Shown here piece by piece: positions 27,337 through 36,448 of a DNA stretch of 64,000 bases. A program made the translations under genes and the position numbers. The first letter of the stretch is position 1, and each line of letters starts with the position of its first letter. This stretch comes from Chitinophaga chungangae (GTDB lineage Bacteria > Bacteroidota > Bacteroidia > Chitinophagales > Chitinophagaceae), in the NCBI RefSeq assembly GCF_017742215.1, contig NZ_JAGHKP010000003.1, forward strand, positions 62,001 through 126,000, written 5' to 3'. The notes beneath the pieces were generated by a model, which saw nothing but the letters and a program-made list of their open reading frames with translations, was not told the DNA's origin and did not search any database.

Positions 27337-28410
27337 ATGCAGGAGGACCGTTTTTATCATTTAATGGGCCGGGTTTTGTCCGGCAGTGCCAGCGACCCTG
27401 AAGCAGCGGAGCTGCAACAGCTGATCGCGGAGGATGAGAGGCTGCGGCTGCTGTATTGGCAGATGGTGCCGGGAACGGCGGAACGGGAGGAGGAAGAACA
27501 GTCTGAGGCCCTTCAGGCCTACGCCACCCACTTCGCCAAAATGCAGATCGCCGGGCTGATGGACGAAGCGGAAACGCCCGCGCCTGCGCCCCGGAGATTC
27601 CGTAAAGCGCTCGTAATGACGGTTTTTCTGCTTGCGCTCACCTGCGCGGGAGGCTGGTGGTACTGGTCTGCCTCTTCCGGGCAAACCCGCGGGGCCGCGG
27701 CGCAGGAAGTGAAAACACCGAAAGGGTCGCAGTCTTATTTCACCCTGGCAGACGGCACGGAAGTGTGGCTGAACTCCAACAGCAAGATCACTTACGGAGA
27801 CGATTTCAACCGTTCTTCCCGTAACGTGCGGCTCACCGGCGAAGCTTATTTTAAAGTGGCGAAAGATGAAGACATGCCTTTTATCATCGAGGCGGGCGGG
27901 CTGAAAGTGAAAGTGCTCGGCACCGTATTTAACATAAGGTCCTACCCGGACGAGCAGAACACAGAAACCACGCTGGTAAGCGGTTCCGTGGCCATAACGC
28001 TTACGGACCAGCCCGGCAACACGATCCAGCTGAAACCCGGCGAAAAACTGGCCGTGCGCAACCGCATCAGCCCGGTATACCAGGCGCAGCATAATGCAGA
28101 CAGCCTGGAGGCGCAGCAGGTCCCGATCCTGACGCTCAGCAAACTGCGTACGGACCCGCTGGACGGCACCCTGCTGGACGCAGGATGGAAAGAAGGCAAA
28201 CTGATCTTCGACGGGGACAACTTCGGGAAAGTGGCTTCCAAACTGGAAAAATGGTACAATGTTACCGTGGTCGTGGAAAACGATGCCCTATACAACGCCA
28301 GCTTTACCGGCGTTTTTGAGAAGAAATCAATGACAGACGTATTAAACGCGCTACAGGCTACAGGAAAAATAACATACAGCCAGGACAATGATACGGTGTA
28401 TGTTCGCTAA
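27337..28410 (+). CDS. FecR-family anti-sigma factor (locus D)
   Basis: Membrane anti-sigma factor of locus D, 357 residues. One membrane helix (about 90-110, ALVMTVFLLALTCAGGWWYW) precedes a periplasmic FecR domain with LADGTEVWLNSNSKITYG and VLGTVFNIRSYPDE, and a DUF4974 domain (about 287-356) ending NDTVYVR. It lacks the extra ILTLADG segment of the B, C and E FecRs, and so matches the classic type of locus A. Its stop codon overlaps the first of three TTCGCTAACAA repeats that lead toward susC. Confidence 0.94.
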   Translation: MQEDRFYHLMGRVLSGSASDPEAAELQQLIAEDERLRLLYWQMVPGTAEREEEEQSEALQAYATHFAKMQIAGLMDEAETPAPAPRRFRKALVMTVFLLALTCAGGWWYWSASSGQTRGAAAQEVKTPKGSQSYFTLADGTEVWLNSNSKITYGDDFNRSSRNVRLTGEAYFKVAKDEDMPFIIEAGGLKVKVLGTVFNIRSYPDEQNTETTLVSGSVAITLTDQPGNTIQLKPGEKLAVRNRISPVYQAQHNADSLEAQQVPILTLSKLRTDPLDGTLLDAGWKEGKLIFDGDNFGKVASKLEKWYNVTVVVENDALYNASFTGVFEKKSMTDVLNALQATGKITYSQDNDTVYVR

Positions 28411-28455
28411 CAATATTTTCGCTAACAAATGATCACAAAAAATTTCGCGTAACAA
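28403..28455 (+). repeat. Three spaced copies of TTCGCTAACAA ahead of locus D susC
   Basis: TTCGCTAACAA occurs exactly at 28403-28413 and 28418-28428, a 15-base period, and once with a single inserted base (TTCGCGTAACAA) at 28444-28455. The first copy covers the fecR stop codon. Such spaced direct repeats in the only sizeable gap of the operon could be a binding site for a regulator of susC. No match to a known site is claimed. Confidence 0.5.
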
Positions 28456-28522
28456 GTTCTCACGTTAATGTATTGAATATGGTATAAAAGCAATCACAAT
28501 CAACTGAAATCACAAAAAAGAA

Positions 28523-28545
28523 GGAGAATGCTTGCGACATTCTCC
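28523..28545 (+). other. Leader hairpin 1 of locus D susC
   Basis: GGAGAATG (28523-28530) and CATTCTCC (28538-28545) form a perfect 8-base stem with a 7-base loop. It lies directly upstream of a second, terminator-like hairpin in the same leader. Confidence 0.5.
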
Positions 28546-28561
28546 GTTCTCAGGCAATGTA

Positions 28562-28601
28562 AGGCTTCTCCGGTTCATCAGGGAAGGGGAAGCCTATTTT
28601 T
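28562..28601 (+). terminator. Terminator-like hairpin in the leader of locus D susC (possible attenuator)
   Basis: AGGCTTCTCC (28562-28571) and GGGGAAGCCT (28586-28595) pair over ten positions with one U-G pair, followed by ATTTTT. It stands only 20 bases before the susC ATG, inside an operon, so it could end transcripts unless the leader folds otherwise. The CTTCTCC arm can also pair with the GGAGAA of hairpin 1, which would give an alternative fold. Confidence 0.45.
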
Positions 28602-28621
28602 CAAAACCTAACATCAAAAGT

Positions 28622-31600
28622 ATGAAAAAAATCAGATTGGGTCCGGGTGCGAGCCCCGGTCGTCCTGTCGCGCCACTTATCAAGCTATTGTTCATGATGA
28701 AATTGACCGCCATTATCATTTGTATGTGCTCCATACAATCCTTTGCGCTATCCGGTTATGCGCAGGAAAAGGTGACGCTGAACATGAAGCAGGCTTCCCT
28801 CCGGAAAGTATTAAAAGCCATCGAGAAACAGATCCCGGTTCATTTCGTGTACAACGACGAAATGCTGCAGGACCTTGCGCCGGTAAACATCGAAGTGAAA
28901 GACAAAACCTGGACGGAAACGCTGGGGCAGGTACTGAAAAATACCAAGCTGGGTTACAAAACGATCGCCGGCAACCTCGTGGTGATCGCCCCCGCGGGCG
29001 ACAAGCCGAATGTGGTGCAGGCCATTGTGGCTCATGGTAAAGTGACCGATGGCCAGCAGCAGCCGCTTATTGGCGTAAGCGTTTGGGAAAGAGGCACCAC
29101 TAACGGCACCATCACGAAAGAAGACGGTTCGTTTTCGCTCACCGTAAAAAGTGACACGGCCACGCTGATGTTTAAGTTCGTAGGATTTGTGACCCTGGAA
29201 AGACGCGTTACTTCCGGCGCCATGAACATCGTGCTGGAAGAAGGCAATACCGCGCTGAACGAAGTGGTGGTGGTAGGTTACGGCACCCAGAAAGCCGCAA
29301 ACCTCACCGGCGCCGTAGCTACCGTAAACGCCAAGGCGCTGGAAAGCCGCCCGCTGGTGAACCTGGCGCAGGGCCTGCAAGGCACTATGCCCGGCCTGCG
29401 CGTGAATATGAGCACCGGCGCTCCCGGCCAGGGCGCTTCCTTTAATATCAGGGGCGACAATCCCCTGGGCTCAAGCGGCGGTGCGGCCCCGCTCGTGCTG
29501 GTAGACGGCGTGGTGATGGACCCGAATCTCATCAACCCCGACGACGTGGAAAGTGTGACGATGCTGAAAGACGCCGCTTCCGCAGCCATTTACGGCGGCC
29601 GTGCTGCATACGGCGTGCTGCTGATCACCACCAAAAGCGGGAAATCCGGGAAGATCAATATCAGCTACTCCGGCAACTACACGCTTTCCCGCCCAACCCG
29701 CCTGCCAGATTACCTGAGCGGTCCCGAATACATCAACATGTTCCGCGACGCCGCGCGCAGGGCCGGCGGCAACAGCTACAACTATACCGACCAGGATTCC
29801 ATCCTGGCCTCCAAATACGCCGCCGATCCCGCGAACAATTCAGATGTGTACGTAGACCCGGACAGGCCCAACCGTTACCGTTACGTAGGCAACACAGACT
29901 GGATAGACGTGCTGTACCCGGGATGGCAGCCGCAGCAACAGCATAACATCTCGCTGTCCGGCGGGGAAGGTAAAACCACCTATGCCGCCAGCATGGGCAT
30001 TCTCAACCAGGAGGGCCTGCTGAAAGAAGCCGACCAGCAATACAAACGGTATAATGCGAGCCTTCGCCTCACCAATAAAACGACCGACTGGCTGGAGCTG
30101 AACTTCAAAGCCAGCCTGAACCGCACGACGCTGAACACGCCCAACGGCACGCAGTTCGTGAACGACAACATCTCCAACTGGTCTTTCATCCCCACCGACT
30201 TAACCCCGCTGATGCCGGTGTACCACCCGGACGGCAATTTCTCCGGCCAGGGCAACTACACCAATATGATCGCCGTGATGAAACAGAACGGGCGGTATAA
30301 ATATGACATCAACGACGTATGGCTCACCGGCGGCTTTGTGGTGAAGCCCCTGAAAAACGTACGCTGGGTAACGGATTACACCTGGAACGGGTATTTCAAA
30401 AATACCAGCCAGCATTATAAAGCATTCAGCGAATACGGCGTAGACGGCGCATTGCTGGGCACCTATCCCTGGACCACTCCCAGCCGCCTGTACCAGGCCA
30501 GCGCCAGCGATTTTTATTACGCTTTGAACTCTTACCTCCAGTATGAAAATACCTTCGGCGGGAAACATTATCTGAAAGCGATGATCGGCTACAACGAAGA
30601 GCTGAAGCAGAACAGGAACTTCAATGTAACCGCCCGCAACCTGGTGGACCCGACCATGCCGAGCCTCGTGCCTAACAACGACAAGAGCCCGATCCTCGGC
30701 GCGGCGCAGAACGAATGGGCGGTAAGCGGTTCCTTTTTCCGCCTCAACTACATTTATTCGGATAAATACCTGCTGGAAGTGAACGGCCGTTATGACGGTA
30801 CTTCGCGTTTCCAGAGAGGCAACCGTTATTTGTTCGCGCCCTCCGTTTCAGCGGGCTGGCGCGTTTCGCAGGAAAAATTCTTTGCGGGCATTTCCGATAT
30901 CGTCAACGACCTGAAACTCAGGGCTTCTTACGGAACCCTCGGCAACCAGGCCACCAGCGTGCCTTATCCTTATATCGCCACGATGCCGATCGGGCAGACG
31001 GGATATGTGTTCGACGATAACCTCACCAGTCCTTATGTAGGCGCGGCCGGGCTCGTATCGCCTGACTTCACCTGGGAAAAAGTGAGCACCATCGATGTCG
31101 GTCTGGACGCATCTTTCCTGAAGAACAGGTTGGGGCTTGTATTTGACTATTACGTAAGAACCGTGAAAGACATCGTCCAGTCGGGTGCTGCAAGGCCCGC
31201 CATCCTCGGCGCAACGCCGCCTACCACCAACTCCGCCGATATGCGTACCAAAGGCTGGGAGCTGAACCTTACCTGGAGAGACCAGGTTGGCAGCGACTTC
31301 AGCTACAACGTAGCTTTCAACCTGGCAGACGCCACCTCCGAAGTGACGCGATACGAGCTGAACCCCAAAGGGCTTATCGGCGATTATTACGAAGGCGAGC
31401 GCCTCGGCGATATCTGGGGCTACACCACCGCCGGATTTTTCCAGTCCGCGGAAGAAGTAGCGAAATCCGCTTCCCAGAAAAACCTGTATGGCGGCGCATG
31501 GCTGCCCGGCGACATCCGTTACACGGACCTGAACGGCGATGGCGTTATTTCCGTGGGCGACAACAGCATCTACAATCCCGGCGACCGCCGCGTGATCGGC

Positions 31601-32077
31601 AACAACACGCCGCGTTATCTCTTCGGCCTGAACCTTGGCGCCGAATACAAAGGATTCGACGCGACAATATTCGTTCAGGGCACCGGCAAACGCGACTACA
31701 TGCTCGGCGGTACCTATTTCTGGGGCTTTACGAGCGAATGGGACGTGCCGCTGAAATACCACCTGGATACCTGGACGCCCGGGAATACGGACGCCTATTA
31801 TCCCGTAAACAAGATCGGCGCAGGGTACAACCAGCAGACGCAGACCAAATACTTGCAGAACGCGGCTTATGCGCGCCTCAAACAGGCCACTATCGGGTAT
31901 TCCCTCCCGCAGTCCCTGCTTTCCAGGGCGAAGATCAACCGCGTGAGAGTGTATATCACCGGCCAGAACCTGTTTGAAGTGACCGATCTGCACAAAGCCT
32001 TCGACCCCGAGCTGCTGGGCGTTCAGACATACCCGCTGAGCCGCAGCTGGTCATTTGGCCTGCAGGTTGGTTTGTAA
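28622..32077 (+). CDS. SusC/RagA-family TonB-dependent receptor (locus D)
   Basis: Outer-membrane transporter, 1151 residues from the ATG at 28622 (MKKIRLGPGA). The frame stays open upstream to a TTG at 28532, but that start would translate through the leader hairpins. Order: long N-region and signal peptide (to about 47), STN domain (about 50-122), carboxypeptidase-regulatory-like domain (about 137-205), classic hinge VVVVGYGTQKAANLTG (about 215-230), plug with FNIRGDNPLGS, LVLVDGVVMD and AAIYGGRAAYGVLLITTKSG, then the barrel ending LQVGL. It pairs with the SusD 23 bases downstream. The discoidin lipoprotein later in the operon suggests a glycan substrate. Confidence 0.95.
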   Translation: MKKIRLGPGASPGRPVAPLIKLLFMMKLTAIIICMCSIQSFALSGYAQEKVTLNMKQASLRKVLKAIEKQIPVHFVYNDEMLQDLAPVNIEVKDKTWTETLGQVLKNTKLGYKTIAGNLVVIAPAGDKPNVVQAIVAHGKVTDGQQQPLIGVSVWERGTTNGTITKEDGSFSLTVKSDTATLMFKFVGFVTLERRVTSGAMNIVLEEGNTALNEVVVVGYGTQKAANLTGAVATVNAKALESRPLVNLAQGLQGTMPGLRVNMSTGAPGQGASFNIRGDNPLGSSGGAAPLVLVDGVVMDPNLINPDDVESVTMLKDAASAAIYGGRAAYGVLLITTKSGKSGKINISYSGNYTLSRPTRLPDYLSGPEYINMFRDAARRAGGNSYNYTDQDSILASKYAADPANNSDVYVDPDRPNRYRYVGNTDWIDVLYPGWQPQQQHNISLSGGEGKTTYAASMGILNQEGLLKEADQQYKRYNASLRLTNKTTDWLELNFKASLNRTTLNTPNGTQFVNDNISNWSFIPTDLTPLMPVYHPDGNFSGQGNYTNMIAVMKQNGRYKYDINDVWLTGGFVVKPLKNVRWVTDYTWNGYFKNTSQHYKAFSEYGVDGALLGTYPWTTPSRLYQASASDFYYALNSYLQYENTFGGKHYLKAMIGYNEELKQNRNFNVTARNLVDPTMPSLVPNNDKSPILGAAQNEWAVSGSFFRLNYIYSDKYLLEVNGRYDGTSRFQRGNRYLFAPSVSAGWRVSQEKFFAGISDIVNDLKLRASYGTLGNQATSVPYPYIATMPIGQTGYVFDDNLTSPYVGAAGLVSPDFTWEKVSTIDVGLDASFLKNRLGLVFDYYVRTVKDIVQSGAARPAILGATPPTTNSADMRTKGWELNLTWRDQVGSDFSYNVAFNLADATSEVTRYELNPKGLIGDYYEGERLGDIWGYTTAGFFQSAEEVAKSASQKNLYGGAWLPGDIRYTDLNGDGVISVGDNSIYNPGDRRVIGNNTPRYLFGLNLGAEYKGFDATIFVQGTGKRDYMLGGTYFWGFTSEWDVPLKYHLDTWTPGNTDAYYPVNKIGAGYNQQTQTKYLQNAAYARLKQATIGYSLPQSLLSRAKINRVRVYITGQNLFEVTDLHKAFDPELLGVQTYPLSRSWSFGLQVGL

Positions 32078-32100
32078 TGCTGAATTAAAAAATTGAAATC

Positions 32101-33780
32101 ATGACAAGGAATCACATTTTATATATCTGCACGCTCGTTCTGCTGCTGGCCGCCTGTAAAAAGGAAGATTTCCTGGACAGGTTCCCGCAGGACGCCATCA
32201 GCGAGCCCACGTTCTTCAAAAACGAGAACGACCTGAAATTGTATCTCAACCAGTTCTACGACGCATTGCCCGTACAACAGGGCAACAGCGAAGCAAACTC
32301 GGACAACTTCGCGCAAAGCTCCCGCAACACGTTTCTTGCCGGCGAATACGTGGTGCCCGCAACGGACGACAACTGGAACTACGCCGGCTGGTCAGACATC
32401 CGTGATATAAACTACTTCCTGCAGCGGTACGGCCGCGCACAGATGGACGGCACTGTAAAAAATTACTATGCTGCCGAGGCCCGCGCTTTCCGCGCGCTTT
32501 TTTACTGGAATAAAGTAAAACGTTTCGGCGCAGTGCCCTGGCTTTCGCAGGACCTGACCGATACATCTTCCGCCATCCTTTACGGCCCGCGCCAGCCGCA
32601 CAAGCAGGTGATGGATTCCGTGCTGGCGGACCTTAACTTCGCCACGGCCAATGCCGCCGAAGGAGACAACCAACAATTCAGGGGAAGGATCACCAAAGAC
32701 GTGGCAAACGCCCTGAAAGCCAGGATCTGCCTTTGGGAAGGCACTTTCCGGAAATATCACGCCCTGGGCGATGAAACGATCTACCTGCGCGCCGCTGCCG
32801 ATGCCGCCGAAGCCGTGATGAACACCGGCCGTTACGGCATCTGGAAAACCGGCAACCCGTTGAAAGATTATTACAACCTGTTTATCCAGGAAGAGCTGAG
32901 AGGCAACCCGGAAGCCATCCTGGCGCGCCGTTACATCAAGGACATCAGCATGCACAACCTCACCCGCCAGATATCCGACATATGGCCGGCGCTCACCAAG
33001 GATTTCGTACGTTCTTTCCTGGACAAGAACGGCACGCCGACCGCCCTTAGCGCGCTGTACCAGGGAGACGAAACGCTGGACGATGAAATGGTGGACCGCG
33101 ACCCCCGCTTCAGGCAGATCATTGCAACACGCGGCTTCGTGGTGACCAACAATCCCGGCGGCGTAAACGATGTGGTGACGCTGCCGCGCATTCCCGGCGT
33201 GGTAACCGGGTATGCCGCGGTGAAAAACTACAGCCCCGACCTCGCGCAGTGGAACGCCAACCAGTCCACGCTCGACCTTTTCATTTTCCGTTACGCCGAA
33301 ACGCTGCTGATATTCGCGGAAGCCAAAGCCGAGCTGGGCGAAGCGGGCCAGGCGGTGATAGACAGAACGGTGAACGAGATCCGCTCCCGCGTGGGCATGG
33401 CGCCGATGGTGATCGCCTCGCTGGTGAGAGACCCGCAATCCAAATTCCCGGGCATTCCCTTGCTGCTGGACGAGATAAGGCGGGAAAGAAGGATCGAGCT
33501 GGTGGGAGACGGTTTCCGTTTCGACGACCTGCTGCGCTGGAAAGCCGGCCCGCTCATCAACAACCCGGAAACGATACTGGGCATGAAACTCACGCCCGCA
33601 TTGCGCGCGCAATACCCGGCCAACCAGGTGAGCAATGTGATCGTAGACGGCAACTTTTACATTCGCGTTTACAACAACATCACGTCCCGTACCTGGAACG
33701 ACAGGATGTACCTGTACCCGCTGCCCACGAACGAATTAACGCTGAACCCTGCGTTGCTGCCGCAGAACCCGAACTGGTAA
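32101..33780 (+). CDS. SusD/RagB-family substrate-binding lipoprotein (locus D)
   Basis: Surface lipoprotein partner of the locus D SusC, 559 residues, the largest SusD in the window. The lipobox (LLLAACKK, Cys18) is followed by EDFLDRFPQDAISEPTFFKNE, the classic SusD N-terminal signature. NYYAAEARAFRALFYWNKVKRFG (split here over helix 2) and LLIFAEAKAELGEAGQAV are TPR-like helices, and the C-terminal part has DEIRRERRIELVGDGFRFDDL and ends YPLPTNELTLNPALLPQNPNW, a very typical finish. It follows susC by 23 bases. Ligand not readable from sequence. Confidence 0.95.
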   Translation: MTRNHILYICTLVLLLAACKKEDFLDRFPQDAISEPTFFKNENDLKLYLNQFYDALPVQQGNSEANSDNFAQSSRNTFLAGEYVVPATDDNWNYAGWSDIRDINYFLQRYGRAQMDGTVKNYYAAEARAFRALFYWNKVKRFGAVPWLSQDLTDTSSAILYGPRQPHKQVMDSVLADLNFATANAAEGDNQQFRGRITKDVANALKARICLWEGTFRKYHALGDETIYLRAAADAAEAVMNTGRYGIWKTGNPLKDYYNLFIQEELRGNPEAILARRYIKDISMHNLTRQISDIWPALTKDFVRSFLDKNGTPTALSALYQGDETLDDEMVDRDPRFRQIIATRGFVVTNNPGGVNDVVTLPRIPGVVTGYAAVKNYSPDLAQWNANQSTLDLFIFRYAETLLIFAEAKAELGEAGQAVIDRTVNEIRSRVGMAPMVIASLVRDPQSKFPGIPLLLDEIRRERRIELVGDGFRFDDLLRWKAGPLINNPETILGMKLTPALRAQYPANQVSNVIVDGNFYIRVYNNITSRTWNDRMYLYPLPTNELTLNPALLPQNPNW

Positions 33781-33813
33781 GGGCGACGTTTTATTATCCT
33801 TAAAAATGGAAAG

Positions 33814-34791
33814 ATGAAAAAATTACTTCTCTATACACTGTTGGCAGGGATCGGCGCCGCAGGCTGCAAAAAGGAAAACGCGTTTTCCGAAAACGACGGC
33901 GATGTGCGCATCTACATGTCGCAGGCCATCAACGGCGCTTTTACGGATATTACCGTGAACAGGAGGGCGCCGCTGCAGTCCGATTCCGCTTATGCATTCG
34001 ACCTGAACGCCTTTTTCGCGGGCTCCGGTTTTGCCAGCGCCCCGCGGGACGTTACGGTGAATTTTGACCTGGATTATTCGAAATGGGATTCGATCAACAC
34101 CGCGCGCGCCAATGCCGGCCAGCCTGCGTTCGAACGCATTCCCGATAACATCTTCGTGTTCCCGAAAGGCGGCACGGTGATCAAAAAAGGCAGCACGATC
34201 AGCAACAATATCGCGTTCACCATCAATGCCAAACTGATCGAAGAAGGGCATAATTATATGATCCCCGTAAGGCTTTCTTCCGCGGATGGTTACAGCATCA
34301 ACGGGGCGCAGTCCATTACGTATTTCGTGGTGAAAGTAACGCCGCCGGTATATCCGGAGATCAGCCGCGCCGCATGGACCATCGCCGAAGTGGATTCGGA
34401 AGAAGCGAACGGCGAAGGCCCGAACAACGGCCGCGCCATCTTTGCGCTTGACGGATTGCTGAACACGTTCTGGCATACCCAGTGGGATGGGGGAGAGCCG
34501 CCGCTGCCGCACCATATCAGCATCGATATGCACGCGAGCAACACGCTTTCCGGCCTTTACCTCACCGCCCGCCAGAACGCGCCCAACGGCGCGCCCAAAA
34601 CGGTGACGGTGGAAGTGAGCGCGAACGGCACTACCTGGCAGAATGCCGGTACATACCAGCTTCAGGCCATCAACGCCCGCCAGCCCGTATTTTTTACCCA
34701 ACAGTTTTCCGGGAGATACTTTAAGGTAACGGTAACGGCTACACACGGAAATACCAACATTACTTTCTTCGCCGAGATCAGCGCATTCTGA
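33814..34791 (+). CDS. DUF1735 plus F5/8 type C (discoidin) lipoprotein (locus D)
   Basis: Surface lipoprotein of 325 residues with a lipobox (GIGAAGC, Cys18, then KKE). Residues about 30-175 match the DUF1735 (BT_3987-like) N-terminal type: DVRIYMSQAINGAF, VNFDLDYSKWDSIN and a PEISRAAW boundary. Residues about 190-325 form an F5/8 type C domain with ALDGLLNTFWHTQWDGG and GRYFKVTVTATHGNTNITFFAEISAF. F5/8C domains usually bind carbohydrate. It is the last gene of locus D, 33 bases after susD, and a terminator follows. The likely job is to hold glycan at the cell surface for the SusCD pair, as SusE/SusF do; no hydrolase is encoded nearby. Confidence 0.88.
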   Translation: MKKLLLYTLLAGIGAAGCKKENAFSENDGDVRIYMSQAINGAFTDITVNRRAPLQSDSAYAFDLNAFFAGSGFASAPRDVTVNFDLDYSKWDSINTARANAGQPAFERIPDNIFVFPKGGTVIKKGSTISNNIAFTINAKLIEEGHNYMIPVRLSSADGYSINGAQSITYFVVKVTPPVYPEISRAAWTIAEVDSEEANGEGPNNGRAIFALDGLLNTFWHTQWDGGEPPLPHHISIDMHASNTLSGLYLTARQNAPNGAPKTVTVEVSANGTTWQNAGTYQLQAINARQPVFFTQQFSGRYFKVTVTATHGNTNITFFAEISAF

Positions 34792-34810
34792 TCGGAGGGA
34801 TATAAGATCA

Positions 34811-34842
34811 AAAACACCGGTCTGCAAGGCCGGTGTTTTTTT
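34811..34842 (+). terminator. Intrinsic terminator after locus D
   Basis: AAAACACCGG (34811-34820) pairs with CCGGTGTTTT (34830-34839) around a 9-base loop, followed by further T residues. It stands 20 bases after the stop of the discoidin lipoprotein gene. The remaining bases to 35089 show no gene; an A/T-rich TAGATATTCG motif near 35060 could be part of the promoter of the MutS-like pair. Confidence 0.8.
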
Positions 34843-35089
34843 ATGCGGAAAATTTCCGGATAAGAGATGTTTTCACATCGCGCATGCCTGGCATATAGGG
34901 GAACAGCCGGAACGTCCGTAGCCTGAACAGCGCCATTGCCACCGTTAACGTGAGCCAGACCTGGGATTTGCATGTAGCCCTGACTTTAAATTCCCCCTGT
35001 CAATTACACGATCTGACCGAAAATGTTACAGCCGGCCAACCATTTCCGAAAATATTTTAGATATTCGCTGCTGCACTCAAATCAACCAA

Positions 35090-36448
35090 ATGTTATTTAC
35101 CACGGATAAACAAACGCTGGACGACCTGAATATATTCGGCAAACACGGCGGAGATTCCATTTACAACATCTTTAACCGCTGCGCTACCAGGGGCGGCGCG
35201 GGCATCCTGGAAGAAATGTTCCGGTACCCGCTTGCAGACAGCGAAGCGATCAACAAACGAAGCGGCATTATACAATCGTTCGCCGCGCTGGACACCTCGT
35301 TTCCCTTTAAAACCGCGGCCTTCGACGCGGCAACGCCCTATCTTGCCAACACAGACGAACGTTCCAAACTGACAGTACAGGAAAATTCGGTAGCCCGGAA
35401 GCTGACGAATATGATGGCGATGGACGCTGATACGCAACTGATCTACAAAGGCGTGGAGTCCCTCACAGACCTGCTGAAACAGGCAAAAGAATTTATAAAG
35501 GAGCTGGACGGGAACGGGTTTTACCGGGAAGAAAAAGAAGAAATGTCCGTGATCCTCAACGATCCGGCCTTTGCCGCCATCCTTCAAAGCAGGGAAAAGC
35601 TCTCGCATGCGCAAATAGCGGAGTTTGACGTTATCCTGCGTTTCCGGCAGAGAAACCTGGTTGAAAAGCTGCTGGGACTGATCTTTTACCTGGACGTATA
35701 CCTGTCCGTGGCGAAAGTGGCGGCCGAACGGAAATTCGTTTTCCCCAAGGCCCTGCCCGCAAACCAGCAGGGAAACGGTCATGATCTGCTGAAACTGGAG
35801 GGAGTATACCATCCCCTGGTAAAAAACGCGGTGCCCAACTCCATCCATGTTACGACGGACAGCAATGTCATCTTTCTTACCGGCGCCAACATGGCCGGCA
35901 AATCCACTTTCATGAAATCATTGAGCATCGCCATGTTCCTGGCGCATGCGGGTTTCCCGGTGGCGGCGAAGAAGATGGAATTTGCCGTGCTGGACGGCGT
36001 TTACACCACCATCAACCTGCCAGACAACCTGGGCATGGGCGCCAGCCACTTCTATGCGGAAGTATTGCGCGTAAAGAAGATGGCCCAGGAGCTGAGTTTG
36101 AAGAAGGACCTTTTTATCGTGTTCGACGAACTGTTCCGGGGAACGAACGTAAAAGACGCGTATGAAGCCACCATTGCGATTACCAGCGCCTTCGCGAAAA
36201 AAAGGGAAAGCATTTTCGTGATCTCCACCCATATTATCGAGGCCGGGGACGTGCTGAAGGAAAAGTGCGGCAATATCAGCTTTGTTTACCTGCCTACCCG
36301 GATGAAAGGCCATCAGCCTGAATATACCTATACCCTCGAACAGGGAATTACCAGCGACAGGCACGGAATGGTGATCGTTAACAACGAAGGAATACTGGAA
36401 ATTCTCCGCAACGGGAAAAAGAAACCGCAAAAAACTACAGCAACATGA
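35090..36448 (+). CDS. MutS-related ATPase, first of a tandem pair
   Basis: A 452-residue protein with the MutS C-terminal ATPase and a helical core, but without the mismatch-binding N-terminal domains I and II. Walker A is GANMAGKST (265-273), Walker B is FIVFDELFRGT (Asp346, Glu347), and STHIIEAGD follows; the helix-rich lever/clamp-like part lies at about 20-230. MutS-family ATPases dimerise on DNA, but those lacking domain I do not recognise mismatches. The gene overlaps its paralogue by four bases (ATGA), so the two products are probably made together and may form a heterodimer. True role unknown. Confidence 0.88.
   Translation: MLFTTDKQTLDDLNIFGKHGGDSIYNIFNRCATRGGAGILEEMFRYPLADSEAINKRSGIIQSFAALDTSFPFKTAAFDAATPYLANTDERSKLTVQENSVARKLTNMMAMDADTQLIYKGVESLTDLLKQAKEFIKELDGNGFYREEKEEMSVILNDPAFAAILQSREKLSHAQIAEFDVILRFRQRNLVEKLLGLIFYLDVYLSVAKVAAERKFVFPKALPANQQGNGHDLLKLEGVYHPLVKNAVPNSIHVTTDSNVIFLTGANMAGKSTFMKSLSIAMFLAHAGFPVAAKKMEFAVLDGVYTTINLPDNLGMGASHFYAEVLRVKKMAQELSLKKDLFIVFDELFRGTNVKDAYEATIAITSAFAKKRESIFVISTHIIEAGDVLKEKCGNISFVYLPTRMKGHQPEYTYTLEQGITSDRHGMVIVNNEGILEILRNGKKKPQKTTAT

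Noticed and set aside
28532..28621. Thirty-codon N-terminal extension of the locus D SusC from a TTG.
   Set aside because: It would be translated through two hairpins and adds no signal features; the ATG at 28622 gives a normal receptor start.
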